Source of the DNA: Synaphobranchus kaupii
Taxonomy: Eukaryota; Chordata; Actinopteri; Anguilliformes; Synaphobranchidae
NCBI GenBank assembly: GCA_029718625.1
Contig: CM056380.1
Location: 101,128,193-101,192,192 of the forward strand
Length of the DNA: 64,000 nucleotides
Direction of reading: 5' to 3'
Part shown: in pieces, positions 38,185-49,270 of the stretch
Layout of the letters: the number at the start of each line of letters is the position of its first letter
Position numbering within the stretch: position 1 is the stretch's first letter
Notes under the pieces: model-generated
What the model was told of the DNA's origin: nothing
The model's input: only the letters and a program-made list of their open reading frames with translations
Database searches by the model: none
Made by a program: the position numbers and the translations under genes

Positions 38185-38767
38185 ATCCAAAGCTATACAT
38201 ATGACTGCATTTAACAACTGTGGTTTAAATATAGACAAAGGTATGAATCTTTGAATTGCTATTCAATTAATGTGGAAAATCATTTTGACTGAAAAATCTG
38301 TGGTCCTTTTTCTGTGGGGTTAGATTGACAGATATTCCAGTTATGGTCAATTTATTATGGCAGCAGGTCTCCAAAGAAAATAGTGTCCAGTTTGTCTTAA
38401 CTTATTTCATTTATTGTTTCTATTTTTTCTCCCAGTTTGGAATGGCCAGATATATTTGCAGGCCCATCGCATTGCTGCAACATCAACAGTCTGTTCAGGA
38501 GAGCGCAGACAAGCACACGTTCTCCCTCAAAGCATCTGCAGCTATTTGCTAAATTCACTCATAAGTAATTGCAAGCGTTACACCTTTTCTTCACAAACTC
38601 AGTTTGGCAAGTTAGATTTAAAAACTGTTGAACTTGCAAAACTGTGCTTATGAAGTAAAAACATATTGCTAGTCAAAAATAAGGACAATACATTGATTGA
38701 GTCCCAGCCAGTGTGTTGGAGTAGTACACTTTGGGCCCTATCTTGACAATCTTAGTGCATTTATGGA
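38185..38767 (+). other. non-LINE sequence replacing the L2 palm segment
   Basis: This stretch separates the two halves of the L2 frame and stands where the first catalytic Asp block should be. It contains CTCCCAGTTTGGAATGGCC (about 38429), a phrase of a common fish repeat, and at about 38738 GGGCCCTATCTTGACAATCT, strongly like the end of the Harbinger-like element at 59251. It may be a remnant of other elements inserted with deletion of the LINE. Confidence 0.5.
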
Positions 38768-39740
38768 ATGGGGGCTTATGTATCTGAGACTCATGGTAGT
38801 GAATATGGTATTCCTCAAGGAAGCATTCTCAGCCCAATTTTGTTTTCATTATATATGCTCCCACTTGGAAATATTATTAATCAGCACCATGTCAATTACC
38901 ATTTTTACGCCGATGATACACAAATGTACATCGCTGTCTCGCCACATGACCCCAATGCACTGCATGCCCTCATTGCCTGTCCCAGACATTAGTGTATGGA
39001 TGGGTAAAAACTTTTTAAAGCTAAATGAGGGAAAAAACTGAGATTCTTTTAATAGGACCCAAAGCAGCGAGAGAAAAACTGCACTCAATGCTTGGTGGTC
39101 TTAGCAAACAGATTAAACCTAACATCACAAACGTGGGAGTGATTTTAGACTCTGATTTATATTTTAATTCTCATTTTAACAAGGTCATTGAAACATCCTT
39201 TTTTCATCTTAGGAATATCGCCAAAGTCAGACGTTTTTTAACTCAGAAAGATGCTGAAATACTCACTCACGCTTTTATTACTGGTCGTTTAGACTATTGT
39301 AATTCCCTTTTTACTGGACTACCTAAAAAGTCTATAAGAAAACTACAGCTAGTTGAGAATGCTGCGGCCAGAGTCTTAACCAAAACAAAGGAAATTGAGG
39401 ACATTACCCCACTGCTGAAAACACTGCACTGGCTACCTGCATTTCTTTTAGAATTAAAGTTCTTTTACTTGTTTATAAAGCTTTAAATGACCTTGCTCCT
39501 CCGTACATCAGAGATTTTCTTTCATTTTATGTTCCAGCCAGATCACTAAGGTCTGCCACCGCTTTTCTTTTAAGTGTTTCTTATGTGTCCCATAAACGCA
39601 CCGGTGGGAGTGCCTTCTGTTTTTATGCCCCTAAACTGCGGCACAAACTGCCTCTGGATATCAGAATGGCGAGCTCTCTCTGTATTTTTAAAAGGAAATT
39701 AAAGACCTATCTTTTTAATCTGGCTTTTGATTTGGAGTAA
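38768..39740 (+). pseudogene. L2-like LINE ORF2, palm and C-terminal part
   Basis: MGAYVSETHGSEYGIPQGSI then LSPILFSLYMLPLGN and HFYADDTQMYIAVSPHD (the YADD catalytic box) at about 38768-38990; after a frameshift at about 39000-39025, KTEILLIGPKAAREKL, TNVGVILDSDLYF, FHLRNIAKVRRFLTQKDAEI, GRLDYCNSLFTGLPKKSIRK and LQLVENAAARVLT; after another near 39440, DLAPPYIRDFLSFYVPARSL to KLPLDIR and LKTYLFNLAFDLE with a TAA at 39738. At least two frameshifts; not functional. Confidence 0.92.
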
Positions 39741-39990
39741 TGTTATAGCCTTAGTTTTTAAGTTTCTACTCATTGGTTTTTACATTATTTTTATCCCTGG
39801 TATTTACTTTATTTTATTTTATTGACTCTTATTTTACGTATTTTTAACATTTTAATGTTTTATTCTTGTAATTTTGTTTTATTGTTGTTTTATTTTGTTT
39901 TATTGTTGTAATTTTGGTATGTGAAGCACTTTGGGCTGCATGTTTGTATGAAAGGTACTATATAACTAAAGTTGAGTTGAGTTGAGTTGG
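39741..39990 (+). repeat. L2 3' UTR and (TTGAG)n tail
   Basis: GTGAAGCACTTTGGGCTGCA, then ATGAAAGGTACTATATAACT, and a short pentanucleotide tail (AAAGTTGAGTTGAGTTGAG). This is the usual fish L2-type 3' end with a short tandem tail. Confidence 0.85.
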
Positions 39991-40495
39991 CCAGGCAGGG
40001 TGCGAGCGATATGAGAGAACCCAGAAGAGGGTGAAAAGAAAATGTAACGTAATGATATTAAGCACCAAATAACAATGTATTTGAAAGTAATAATGAAAGT
40101 AATGTTAAATGTACTTTGTGTTGAACTGATTCGCCTTTTATCCATCGAGCTAAAAATGGTTTTATTGCTGAAGTAGGCTACTGTAGCCTACCGTTAATAC
40201 TTTAACATGTAACGTATCACTTTGCTCCCATGTGAACCGCACAAGCACTTTACTTACCAAGGTGGTATACTACGAAGCAGGATTACTGAGTTAGTACATA
40301 ACCTTATGGAACACCGGCACTAGGGTAATTATAGAAGTTAAATATCAGAATATCTCAAAATTGACGTAAGGTAAGGAAATCCTCAAAATCACCAGTGGTA
40401 CCTCCCCTTAAGGACACAGATGTATTTCCAGTTTAAATACTACTATTGCTATTTCTATTTCTATTAATACTAATGATAATAATACAAATGTATTT

Positions 40496-40552
40496 ATTAT
40501 TATTATTATTATTACTATTATTGTTATTATTATTATTATTATTATTATTGTT
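40496..40552 (+). repeat. (ATT)n microsatellite
   Basis: Imperfect ATT array just right of the TTAA-flanked element. Confidence 0.85.
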
Positions 40553-41277
40553 GTAAGACAGGTTGGGCATTACTTTCTAGGTGACCTTCATTATAGGTTT
40601 GTGAAATCTCTTGGATACAAGTGTAGATAAGGTACCCAATAATGGCGTTTATGAGAATAACGTGAATATGCTGACAGAGCTGTTCTCTCACCTTAGCTCT
40701 CAGAGTGTTGAAGACTCTTAAGTGCTGAAGCGTGTGGAGAGGCAGATTTGTGGGATATTTCACAGAGGAAGGTGAAGAAACACACAGGAGGCTGGAACAA
40801 AGGAGGGATGTATTTTTAGGCCCAATTAGTAGATGGAAACACTTGAGTCACATCTCTCACTTCCTGTTTCCCGAAACCACAGGGCATATTGACGATATCC
40901 AATAGATTTTTTCCAGCAATCGCGTAACAAAAATATAATATGATGTGGACTTTGTTGAGTCAAAATCATGAGGATTCTTAAAAATACATTTGAAGTCTAT
41001 TCCCTCTGGCTTAGTCATGGAAGGCCAAGCCGTTCATCAATGCTATGTTTTAGGTTGTGTAGGCAGCCGACGGCATGTAGTGTAGTGCTGGGACGATTGT
41101 GAGATAGCTTTAAAATTCCATCGTGAGATGGCTTTAAAATGTCATCTGAAAAGACTCGATGCAGGTTGAGTTTTACAGCTGGGGACACCCATAGTCGCGG
41201 TACACCTAATATGTAAACTTTACCACAGTATCTGTGCTGGTGTCTTTTTCTGCAGGGTAGACAAACACGGGAGTGCC

Positions 41278-41349
41278 CAGTTCTGAACAGTGTGTACTCT
41301 CCGTCAGCCCCAAAGTTGATGTGGCTCTGTGCAAAGCCAATGCTGAGCA
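41278..41349 (+). repeat. segment B, first copy
   Basis: CAGTTCTGAACAGTGTGTAC through CAATGCTGAGCA. It recurs at 42845-42929 in the same orientation, with an internal 13-base stutter there. Confidence 0.9.
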
Positions 41350-42039
41350 CACATAATTGAGAATCACGCAGGGCATTCTTGTTTCTCTACTGTGATCCCT
41401 AAAGGGGAAGTCATTTTTGTTACAAGGGATCTTGCTTGCAGGCTTGTCTGGCACTGAAGTTGGCGATGCTGCAAACTGCGTGGATGTTTGGGTGCTCAGG
41501 TATCCGTCAGGGCTGGTTGTCATTAAACGTCCTTATGATTCTTAGCACCATTTTGAACTAAAAATTAAACACTACGGTTAACGTGTTGAAAGGTAATTAA
41601 TTCCTGTCGCCGAGCTTCATTAAAAGGGAGAGGGGATCAGAGCGATAGAGAATAGGCCTATACGCTGTCATCTTGAGGAAACAATGACACATTACGTGCA
41701 TAAATAGGCCTCCACAATCATACTGGTCTCCACTGAAAGGCTGAAGCAAACTACTGTACTGTGAATGACCAAACAACAAAAAATAAAAGTAACAAGGTAA
41801 GGCAGGATAATTCTTCCAATTTTCTTCTTTACTATATGCATTTTACAAAAAAGAATTATGACCACTTTATCAACTGCAAAAAAACTTAATTTAACTGTAT
41901 AAACTAAATGGAGTTGGTACTGTTTTGCACACCAATGCAATAAACATACTTATTTGCATTGGTGAGGTGCAGATAAGATGACTTCATCACTTAGTGATTG
42001 ACTAGCAAGTTGCAGTTTGCTGTCTTATGAATTTGTCTT

Positions 42040-42045
42040 TGTGTG

Positions 42046-42101
<56 letters not shown>

Positions 42102-42118
42102 TGTGCGCATGCGCCGCA
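42040..42118 (+). repeat. (TG)n-(GTGC)n alternating purine-pyrimidine tract
   Basis: About 10 TG units followed by about 11 GTGC units and GTGTGCGCATGCGCCGC. Strict alternation over about 75 bases makes it a good Z-DNA former; in mitf intron 1. Confidence 0.93.
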
Positions 42119-42423
42119 CACTTTGGAATTGTTAATGTGCCGGCCAATACTATTATTAACCCCTATCAACTGACAAAGTGAATCACTTCAGCTCAGGGTC
42201 AGGTTCCCATTGAAGCCCTTACCTGCTAAGGTAGCCTTCCCTTGCCTTTTTGGGAAGCAATTATACTGGATATCCTGGATATCCTTTCATCGAGGAAAAC
42301 CAGCCCCACAGTCCTTCTGTCTTTGTGCTAGTTTGGCTTCTGGGGCATGTTCAATATTTATTCTGTACTTCAGAAGTCTATAGCTTGAGTAATGCCGCAT
42401 GCACCATTACCTCATTCCTTTAT

Positions 42424-42650
42424 CTGTAGGGGAAGCAGTGTGGTGTAGTGGGTAAGGAACTAGACTTGTGATCAGAATGTGGAAGACTCGTCCCTCAGGG
42501 AGGGTGCTGCTGTTGAGCCTGAGCCCTTGGCCAAGGTATTGAACCTCAATCCCTTTGTGAATGTCCAGCTGTATTAATGTGTAATGTGCAGCGTTTCCAA
42601 TGTAAGCCTGCAAATTGCCTTCCAGGACAAACGATAAGCAAACGGTTAAA
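42424..42650 (+). repeat. tRNA-derived SINE
   Basis: The head GAAGCAGTGTGGTGTAGTGG then GTAAGGAACTAGACTTGTGA resembles a tRNA A-box region of a common fish SINE; GGCCAAGGTATTGAACCTCA and ATGTCCAGCTGTATTAATG follow, the expected order for this type. The tail is unclear. Confidence 0.75.
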
Positions 42651-42723
42651 CCCAAAATGGCCCGTTTGCAGGATCAGGATGCGATGATTTGCGGGCACCG
42701 TGTGAAAATGACTATTCTTTTGA

Positions 42724-42820
42724 AAAAAATGTAAAACGGTAATGTTGGATATAGGACAAGTTGAGACATGTTAGGATGTGACCCGGCCTGTTTGTGTTGC
42801 CAGTATATGCAGCACATACA
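42724..42820 (+). repeat. segment A, first copy
   Basis: A 97-base unit (TGTAAAACGGTAATGTTGGA to CAGCACATACA) repeated exactly at 42944-43040, offset 220 bases. Confidence 0.95.
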
Positions 42821-42844
42821 TCCATCCATCCATTCCATCCATTC

Positions 42845-42929
42845 CAGTTCTGAACAGTGTGTACTCTCCGTCAGCCCCAAAGTTCATGTGGCTCTGTGAT
42901 GTGGCTCTGTGCAAAGCCAATGCTGAGCA
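42845..42929 (+). repeat. segment B, second copy with stutter
   Basis: A copy of 41278-41349 in which ATGTGGCTCTGTG appears twice in tandem. It lies between the two copies of segment A. Confidence 0.9.
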
Positions 42930-42943
42930 TGTGCTGCATTTTT

Positions 42944-43040
42944 AAAAAATGTAAAACGGTAATGTTGGATATAGGACAAGTTGAGACATGTTAGGATGTG
43001 ACCCGGCCTGTTTGTGTTGCCAGTATATGCAGCACATACA
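42944..43040 (+). repeat. segment A, second copy
   Basis: Identical over its length to 42724-42820 as far as can be read, so the duplication is recent. Confidence 0.95.
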
Positions 43041-44139
43041 AGCAGACCCTTTGTCCAAGGCTAAGATCACTGCAGAGCTGCAGTCAGATTTCAGTCATGA
43101 GCATCAGTGCTTACAGTAGAGGCTGACACTCTGCATTCTAATTGTGAAATGTTGTGATAATAAGCTAATGATGCATTGCACTGTTCTTTAAATGGTTTAT
43201 ATCCGCGCATATTTCTATATTTGTGTCATGCCCCTCTGCATTGCAGTGAAACGTAGTGTACCTTCCGTGCAGATACAAAATGAATGGGATTCTGTCTACG
43301 GTTTTGCTAGATGTTGTTTATTGACAGCGCTGTTGCACACTCTTGCAATCACCCTGCAGCAGAATTAGCTGTAATGTAATGAAGTAATTACATGAAGCAA
43401 TTTAACCAGCAAGTTCACTGGGCAGACAGAGGACTGGCCAATTCCGCCATGCAAGAATGTGCATCATTTAGCAGAGGATGTTGCAGATTGAAAACTAAAG
43501 GGGTCACCGTCAGAGCTGTGGAGAGCCCAAGCATACAATGTTAACAAAGCAATGGTCTAACCAGAACACAGAAAATCAATGCAAAGCCATGCTCCATTTT
43601 GGGAAAAAAAGTCGGGCAACCATGATTCCTGACGAAAGAGGTGAAGAGGATTAACTTCTGTCATCTCCTGAAAACACTTTGCCATGATCCAGACTTTATC
43701 TTGCTCTCCGTTATCTTGTTTGTATAATTTAAGGCTTTCCATCTGACCTTGTACGCTGACAAATATCTTGAGAATTGTAACCTCTAAGCTGGAGTGTGCC
43801 CTCTAGTGGACAGACTGATCATCTCTCGATGATTCTTTCCTTTGGCAGGGCCAATAGGGTGTACCCTCTGCCCCAATATTGCGCAAAGGAATGTTGTACT
43901 CATTAAATTAATTATGGGGCAGATGCATTTACAGTAATAAGTTTTCTCATGCACTTATATAAACATGGTGAATTCGCAAAGGAAGAAATCATATGTAACA
44001 CATGCTGTATATGATTTATATCTTTGATACTTCGCAATATTTCACATAGGCTACATGTGTCTGAATATGGCCCTCTGTATCACAGAGACTATTTGATTCT
44101 CTGTAGGCGATGACTGTATGTAGGCTGGTGTCAGTTGAC

Positions 44140-45200
44140 GGTGTTGGTTTACACATAGAGAGCTGGCTGTCGTTTCTGATCGGTAGAAAAGCCCGCCGGC
44201 TCTGCTGTTGAAACATATGGTTCTCTGCGAGGTGCCAGTTTTTTCTGAGAGGATGAGATTTGATAGCGCCGGCTGCGCAGGAGAGCTTCTAGCGTCTTGT
44301 CAGGCCTTTTGTTCTTGTTCTTTCGTTGTCCGACAGCGAATCGGCGCGGCACAAAATGTCCCCGCGTTCGGAAAGGACGCATTCAGCCGTGTTTCGTGTC
44401 GTTCTCCTTCTCCTGTGACTGCCTGCTCATCTCCGTTTACAGCAGAGAAACTGCAACTCACGCTATGCGGGGCCTGTTTGGAGTGTGCCCTCTGAGGCGA
44501 TCTGTTGGTTTGGCTGGGACGGTCCTTTCTGTGGCAGGTTGGCACGTTATAGCCTACTCGTACTGGGCATGCTCACGCCGGGCAGACCTCGTCCCTTTAT
44601 ACAAACGCTAAACAAAACGCTGAGCATGTTTCCTACGGCCAAGCGGCATTCACTGTGTGTCCTTATCTTCAAAAAACGGTTGCGCGAGCCAAATGTTCGC
44701 CCGTGGAAATCAACCCCCAGACTGAGAAATCCAACCGCTTGGCCACCTTGCATTCCTTCCCTTTCTCTAATAGGCTACGCTGTCTATCGTAGCGTATTAC
44801 TGCATGTGGAATGTTTCATACATGGATTATGAGGGGGCATTTCATTCTTGTTAATGTCCGTTGGTTGACAGCCGTATCTCGCAGCGTTTATCAGAAACCG
44901 ATTGCGAAATGACGCGCGTTAATGGTGTTTATGCTGCGTGCCGAATGCATTCCTTTCAAGACTTTCTGTCTTTGTGCGAAGGATACGATGGACTAATTCA
45001 GACCGTCTAAGGAGAGTGAAATTCCAGAAGCTTCCTGTGTGCGTCTTACGCGTTCTGTTGCGAAACGAATGGTCAGGAGGCTCTGAAATCCACGCTCTGC
45101 TCTCGAAGAAATATGCGGAGTGCCGAAAAGTAAATAAACGCAGTGCCGAAAAGTCTCAGAGTGTGGCTGTAAAATTAGACACCCTTTACTGTTGCGTTGT
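44140..45200. promoter_or_regulatory. CpG-rich patch in mitf intron 1
   Basis: CpG density is far above the rest of the intron (for example GATAGCGCCGGCTGCGCAGG, CGAATCGGCGCGGCAC, GTTGCGCGAGCC, ATGACGCGCGTTAATG). No repeat ends or family proteins are seen. The position, between exons 1A and 1B, is where other vertebrate MITF genes have further promoters and first exons. No first exon could be recognised, so this is a positional and compositional call. Confidence 0.35.
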
Positions 45201-46198
45201 AATTACAGTGATGATGGATGTGCGACATTTCTCCCCTTCCTCACATAGTTTAAATGCTATGGGCACGGTGTCAATAAAAGTATGTGTGCATCGGAGACAA
45301 ATTGCGTGCTGTGTGTTTGTCTATGTGTGTGAGTATCGGAGAATTGGGTTTGCCACACTTCGATGTAGTTCTGCGATGGTTTTTTTACAGCTTTAGAGTG
45401 GCCCTGCATTTGTTTCTATGCAAGTGTGTAGCCATCGGTGTCTTTTACTGTGAGTTTACACACGTAGCTATTAGCAGGTGTTTCGCTCTGAACTGTGTAG
45501 TGCGACTATAGACTCTGATGTGTTGTCTGTGCAGTTTTTGCAGTCTATAGATGTGCCATATGTGGAATACATAAAGGTCTGTGTGAGTTTAAGCTGCCAT
45601 CCATTGCCCAGAATAAGCACAATTGTTGTGTCCTCTGTGTATATTATGTGTTTATTAGGAGTCTGTGTTTGCATTGTGGAGTGTATGTTGTGTTTTGTGT
45701 ATGCTATTCAGTGTTTGTAGATTCTGCTGGGCATTAGGTCACTTGGGCCTTACTGTGTGCATACTGCGTATAGATGTTCCTGCAGTGTGCTGTGTGTGTA
45801 TCGTGTGTACGTGGTGCATGTGAAGACACTGTACACCAGGGTCCAGAGGCCTACAGGGAGAGCTGCTTTTCCCTGTTACTCACAACTTAATCGATTACAC
45901 GGTTAACTCGCCTCATCTGGTTTATTGGGTTTGTTGGTCCCTCAAAGGACGAGGGTTGTGAATCCCTACCGTAGACGGTTAGGTAGACTTATGTCAATCT
46001 TCTGCCTGACATGGGTCTTGTGATGACACAAAGCAGAGTAGAGATCGGTGTTTCTAAAGCAACTGTACTCAGTCCAAGCTGAACCCATCTCATCTTAAAT
46101 CCACTGCCGACTGTGCTTACTTTAGAGCAGTGTAAGAAATGGAGTTAGCTTATCGGGGTAATGCCTACCATGGAGAGTGCGTTCTTTTCACGAGTTGC

Positions 46199-46308
46199 AG
46201 TCTTTTGGGAATGGTCTTTTGGGAATGGTCTTTTGGGTATCTCCCTAAAACATATATTGCTTGGAAATAGAAATTTTATCAGGGAAATGGAAATTTTATC
46301 AGGGAAGG
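46199..46308 (+). repeat. two short tandem repeats (14 bp and 20 bp)
   Basis: About 2.5 copies of TCTTTTGGGAATGG at 46199-46240, and two copies of GAAATTTTATCAGGGAAATG at about 46265-46305. Confidence 0.88.
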
Positions 46309-46848
46309 AAATATCCAACTCAAAGTAAATGGGGTGGGGGGCTGTTGCAGTGTTCACTAAACCTACTGTATCGTGACTCGTCATGATTTATCACACAGCC
46401 AGCTGTTTCCTAATGTACAGGCAGACAGCAGTAGTCTCACACACCGTCTGTAGCTGAGCACAGGACATCGTACGCTGGCCAGCTGGTACTTCAGTGTGGC
46501 AGGATTGTTTTCCGCTGACGGACCTCCTATACTAACATACTTTTTCTGAATATGAACACTTCAGATCTTTGATCGCAAGTTGCTCATCATTTCATGTAAG
46601 TACAAGAATTCTGCTTTTCATTTCTTCGACTGTTAATTAGCTAACTTGACTTTCTGATAGTTAATTTTGTGCTGATTTAGGCTAAATCATAATCATTGCT
46701 GTAGAGCCTTGTTTCACAGAATTCAAATATCGAGGACAATTTTTCACGTACGTAAGTAGCCTGTAACCTAGCAATCTTTAATAGAATGTTTTATTTATTT
46801 GTACTTGTGTACACACATTCAAGCATTCGCACACACACATTTACAATA

Positions 46849-46851
<3 letters not shown>

Positions 46852-46879
<28 letters not shown>
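46852..46879 (+). repeat. (GT)n microsatellite
   Basis: About 14 GT units in mitf intron 1. Confidence 0.9.
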
Positions 46880-47377
46880 CTATAATTGTTTTTTCTTCAT
46901 TATTTGGAGATTATTCTTAACGCAGAACCTGCAGTTGTAAAATTAAAAAGCATCCTACAGGATGTAAATGTATTCATATCTGTCTTTGGATCTTGTCTGA
47001 GGAAAGAAATATGCCAAACACAATAATGCACCTCATTCTCTCTCTCTTAGAGGTGTCTTAAGGAGCGGTGGGCGGCCCCCGTGGCAGCGGCTGCCCTCTC
47101 AGCTGGCCAGTGATTGGTTGGGCTTGTCTGCTTAGTTGTGGGAGGGTCTCTAGAGGACTGTGCGAACATTGTGTTTACTAACAGAGAGAGTGTGTGGAGG
47201 TGTGACACGGTCACACTGGCACAAGTGGAAAATTACTCCCAGACCATACCGAAAGGTCTTCTTTATTTATAGAATCACTGTGTACTATGAAGAAATTACT
47301 TGATGCAAGAAAAGGAAGTTCTGTCCGTTCCATTAAACCATGACATTTAACCTACAGTAGTTTTGTGGTCTGTGATT

Positions 47378-48505
47378 GTTGGTGGGCGATACCAATAATT
47401 TTGGTTTCGATCCAATTCCAAGTAATATCAGGGCCGAATCACCGATAACGATACTTTTTATTATTAAAAGATGAAAATGTGCTTCCATATTGGCGAGAGC
47501 ATTGATTCATGATTTATTATGGGGTGAATGTGACATTAGGCTACTTCTGAATACATTTTCATTACTGCCAAATGATTTGCCAAACATTAAGGTTGTATAT
47601 ATTCTTTTCTCTGTCAATTACTTCATATCACTGACGTGTAGTTTTTCAGGACCGCATACCGCTGACAATTTGCTCTGAATTTAAAAAGAAAAATGTAGTT
47701 ATATAAATAGGTATATTCTTTTTTCAATTCCACAAAATGTATTAATTTATATAATAATTTATATAAGTTTCAATGGTCTGAAATCTATTATTTGAATATA
47801 TCATGTCTGCTACTGCTCATAAATGTCTGCTGCTGTAACAGTGAATGATGGGCAATTACAGTATGCAAGTTTATCATTAACCAATGTTTCTTGGGAATTT
47901 TTTTGACTAAAAAAAACTTATTTTTTTCCCCCCACGCTATATACCTGGATATTCCCTGCCTCTCTGAAAAGGCTATGATGAGTGAACTCTGTCTGTGTCT
48001 TGTGGGTCTGGCCGCTGGAGCATTTCCCTCATCCTCTTCCTCTTCCTCCTCCTCTTCCTCCCTTCTTTCTGTTGCAGCTCTACGTTGTCTGTACCGACTG
48101 CTTCTTATCTGTTTGAGCAAATATGTGGTGCCGCCACAGTGGAGAACACTCTTCCGACACGCAATTGCAATTTGCAACATTTTCACTGATGGCAGTGAAA
48201 TAAAGTCCAAATGATGGGGTCTTTTTTTTTTTTTTTTTTTGTTCAGCCAGCAGTGCTGCTGGATACTGTGTGTGTGTGTGTTTGACTCACTGTAGCACAC
48301 ACACAGCAGAGGAGCAGAGAGTGCATGCACAAAAATGAGCTTATCTACTCGTTGATTAAATCAAATTGTCTACAATGGAGAATAAAAAGAGATGGATTGG
48401 TTTTTTTTGGTATCGATCCTGTTGACGCTGGTATGAATACTCAGAACGAGATGTTGGTATTGGTACTATTGATACTTTTGCCATTGATTCGCCCGCCCAT
48501 AATTT
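47378..48505 (-). mobile_element. decayed hAT-like element
   Basis: The left end begins GGTGGGCGATACCAATAATT and the right end, read inward, GGGCGGGCGAATCAATGGCA; both are followed by GATAC-rich DNA of the kind seen in hAT ends. Inside on the minus strand is a piece resembling a BED zinc finger. Only the N-terminal part of a transposase remains and the terminal repeats have drifted; the 8-bp target duplication could not be identified. Confidence 0.55.
47900..48225 (-). pseudogene. hAT transposase BED-finger remnant
   Basis: Within a 180-codon minus-strand frame, LQIAIACRKSVLHCGGTTYL then LKQIRSSRYRQR matches the Cys-x2-Cys...GGTTxLxxHL(K/R) pattern of BED fingers with one Cys and one His missing or changed. 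A run of glutamates follows (48025-48060, an expanded triplet tract). No catalytic domain is present. Confidence 0.5.
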
Positions 48506-48682
48506 GCGCAGACTTGTGCACTTGTAGGGATTGGCACAGTATGTGCATAGGCTAGAAGATCTAAACTGTTGTATTATAATGGTATGTGTAGTTCTGTTCC
48601 CAATGCAGAATTTAGAACATCTTTCCTGCTCAGTTCAAATGTGTTTTTCTCATTCATTACAGTTGGTAAAAATTATTTTGAC

Positions 48683-48750
48683 AACAAATGATTAGACAAA
48701 TGATTAGACAAATGATTAGACAAATGATTAGACAAATGATTAGACAAATG
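48683..48750 (+). repeat. 12-bp tandem repeat, 5 copies
   Basis: AAATGATTAGAC repeated five times without change. Confidence 0.95.
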
Positions 48751-49227
48751 ATCACCAGAGTGATTTTGTACATAGTAATCTATAAAATATTAAATTACTC
48801 ACTCAGTTGATGAATTCCAGCTAATACTATGGCTAAATGCACTAAATTTTTTTGTACGGTTGACATACACACAAAGTAACCGTGTTATATTTTAGTCATG
48901 TTTTGACCCTTTAATTGAAGGATTTTTAAGTTGACACTTTTGTGTCTTTTGTGACCCCGATGTTCACTGCCTCCACGCCACGCAAATGAGGGAAATGGAG
49001 ACGAAACGGGGAGGGTTTCCTGTCCAAGGCGAAGGCGGACCCTAAGCAAGAGGTCAGGCTAAATAATGCGGGCTCCTATTCATGTGAAGTGCGTCAGACG
49101 GCGGACTGTTCTTACACGTTTACTTTTAAGTCATGACCCAAACATAATTCCACGGCGTGAGGTGCTATACGAGTTCCAAAGGTCATTTAGTCCTGACTAA
49201 TTTGCATTAGATCAACATGTCCTGAGA

Positions 49228-49270
49228 GTGTGTGCGGTGTGCGTGTGCGTGTGCGTGCGTGCGTGTGTGA
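49228..49270 (+). repeat. (GTGC/GTGTGC)n tract
   Basis: Alternating purine-pyrimidine run of about 40 bases. Confidence 0.85.

Larger units (their letters stand above)
37275..40407 (+). mobile_element. TTAA-flanked DNA transposon containing an L2 LINE
   Basis: The left end GGGGAGGTACCACAGGTGA and the inverted right end (TCACCAGTGGTACCTCCCC) match at 18 of 19 positions, and both are bordered by TTAA (37271-37274 and 40408-40411). TTAA duplication is typical of piggyBac and Kolobok; the GGGGAGG start does not let me choose. No transposase is recognised outside the L2, which occupies about 37540-39990, so this is a non-autonomous element carrying a LINE. Confidence 0.8.

Noticed and set aside
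44208..44832. Overlapping plus-strand frames of about 100 codons as an alternative mitf first exon
   Set aside because: None ends in phase 2 at a convincing donor with a recognisable MITF isoform N-terminus; open frames here follow from high GC content.
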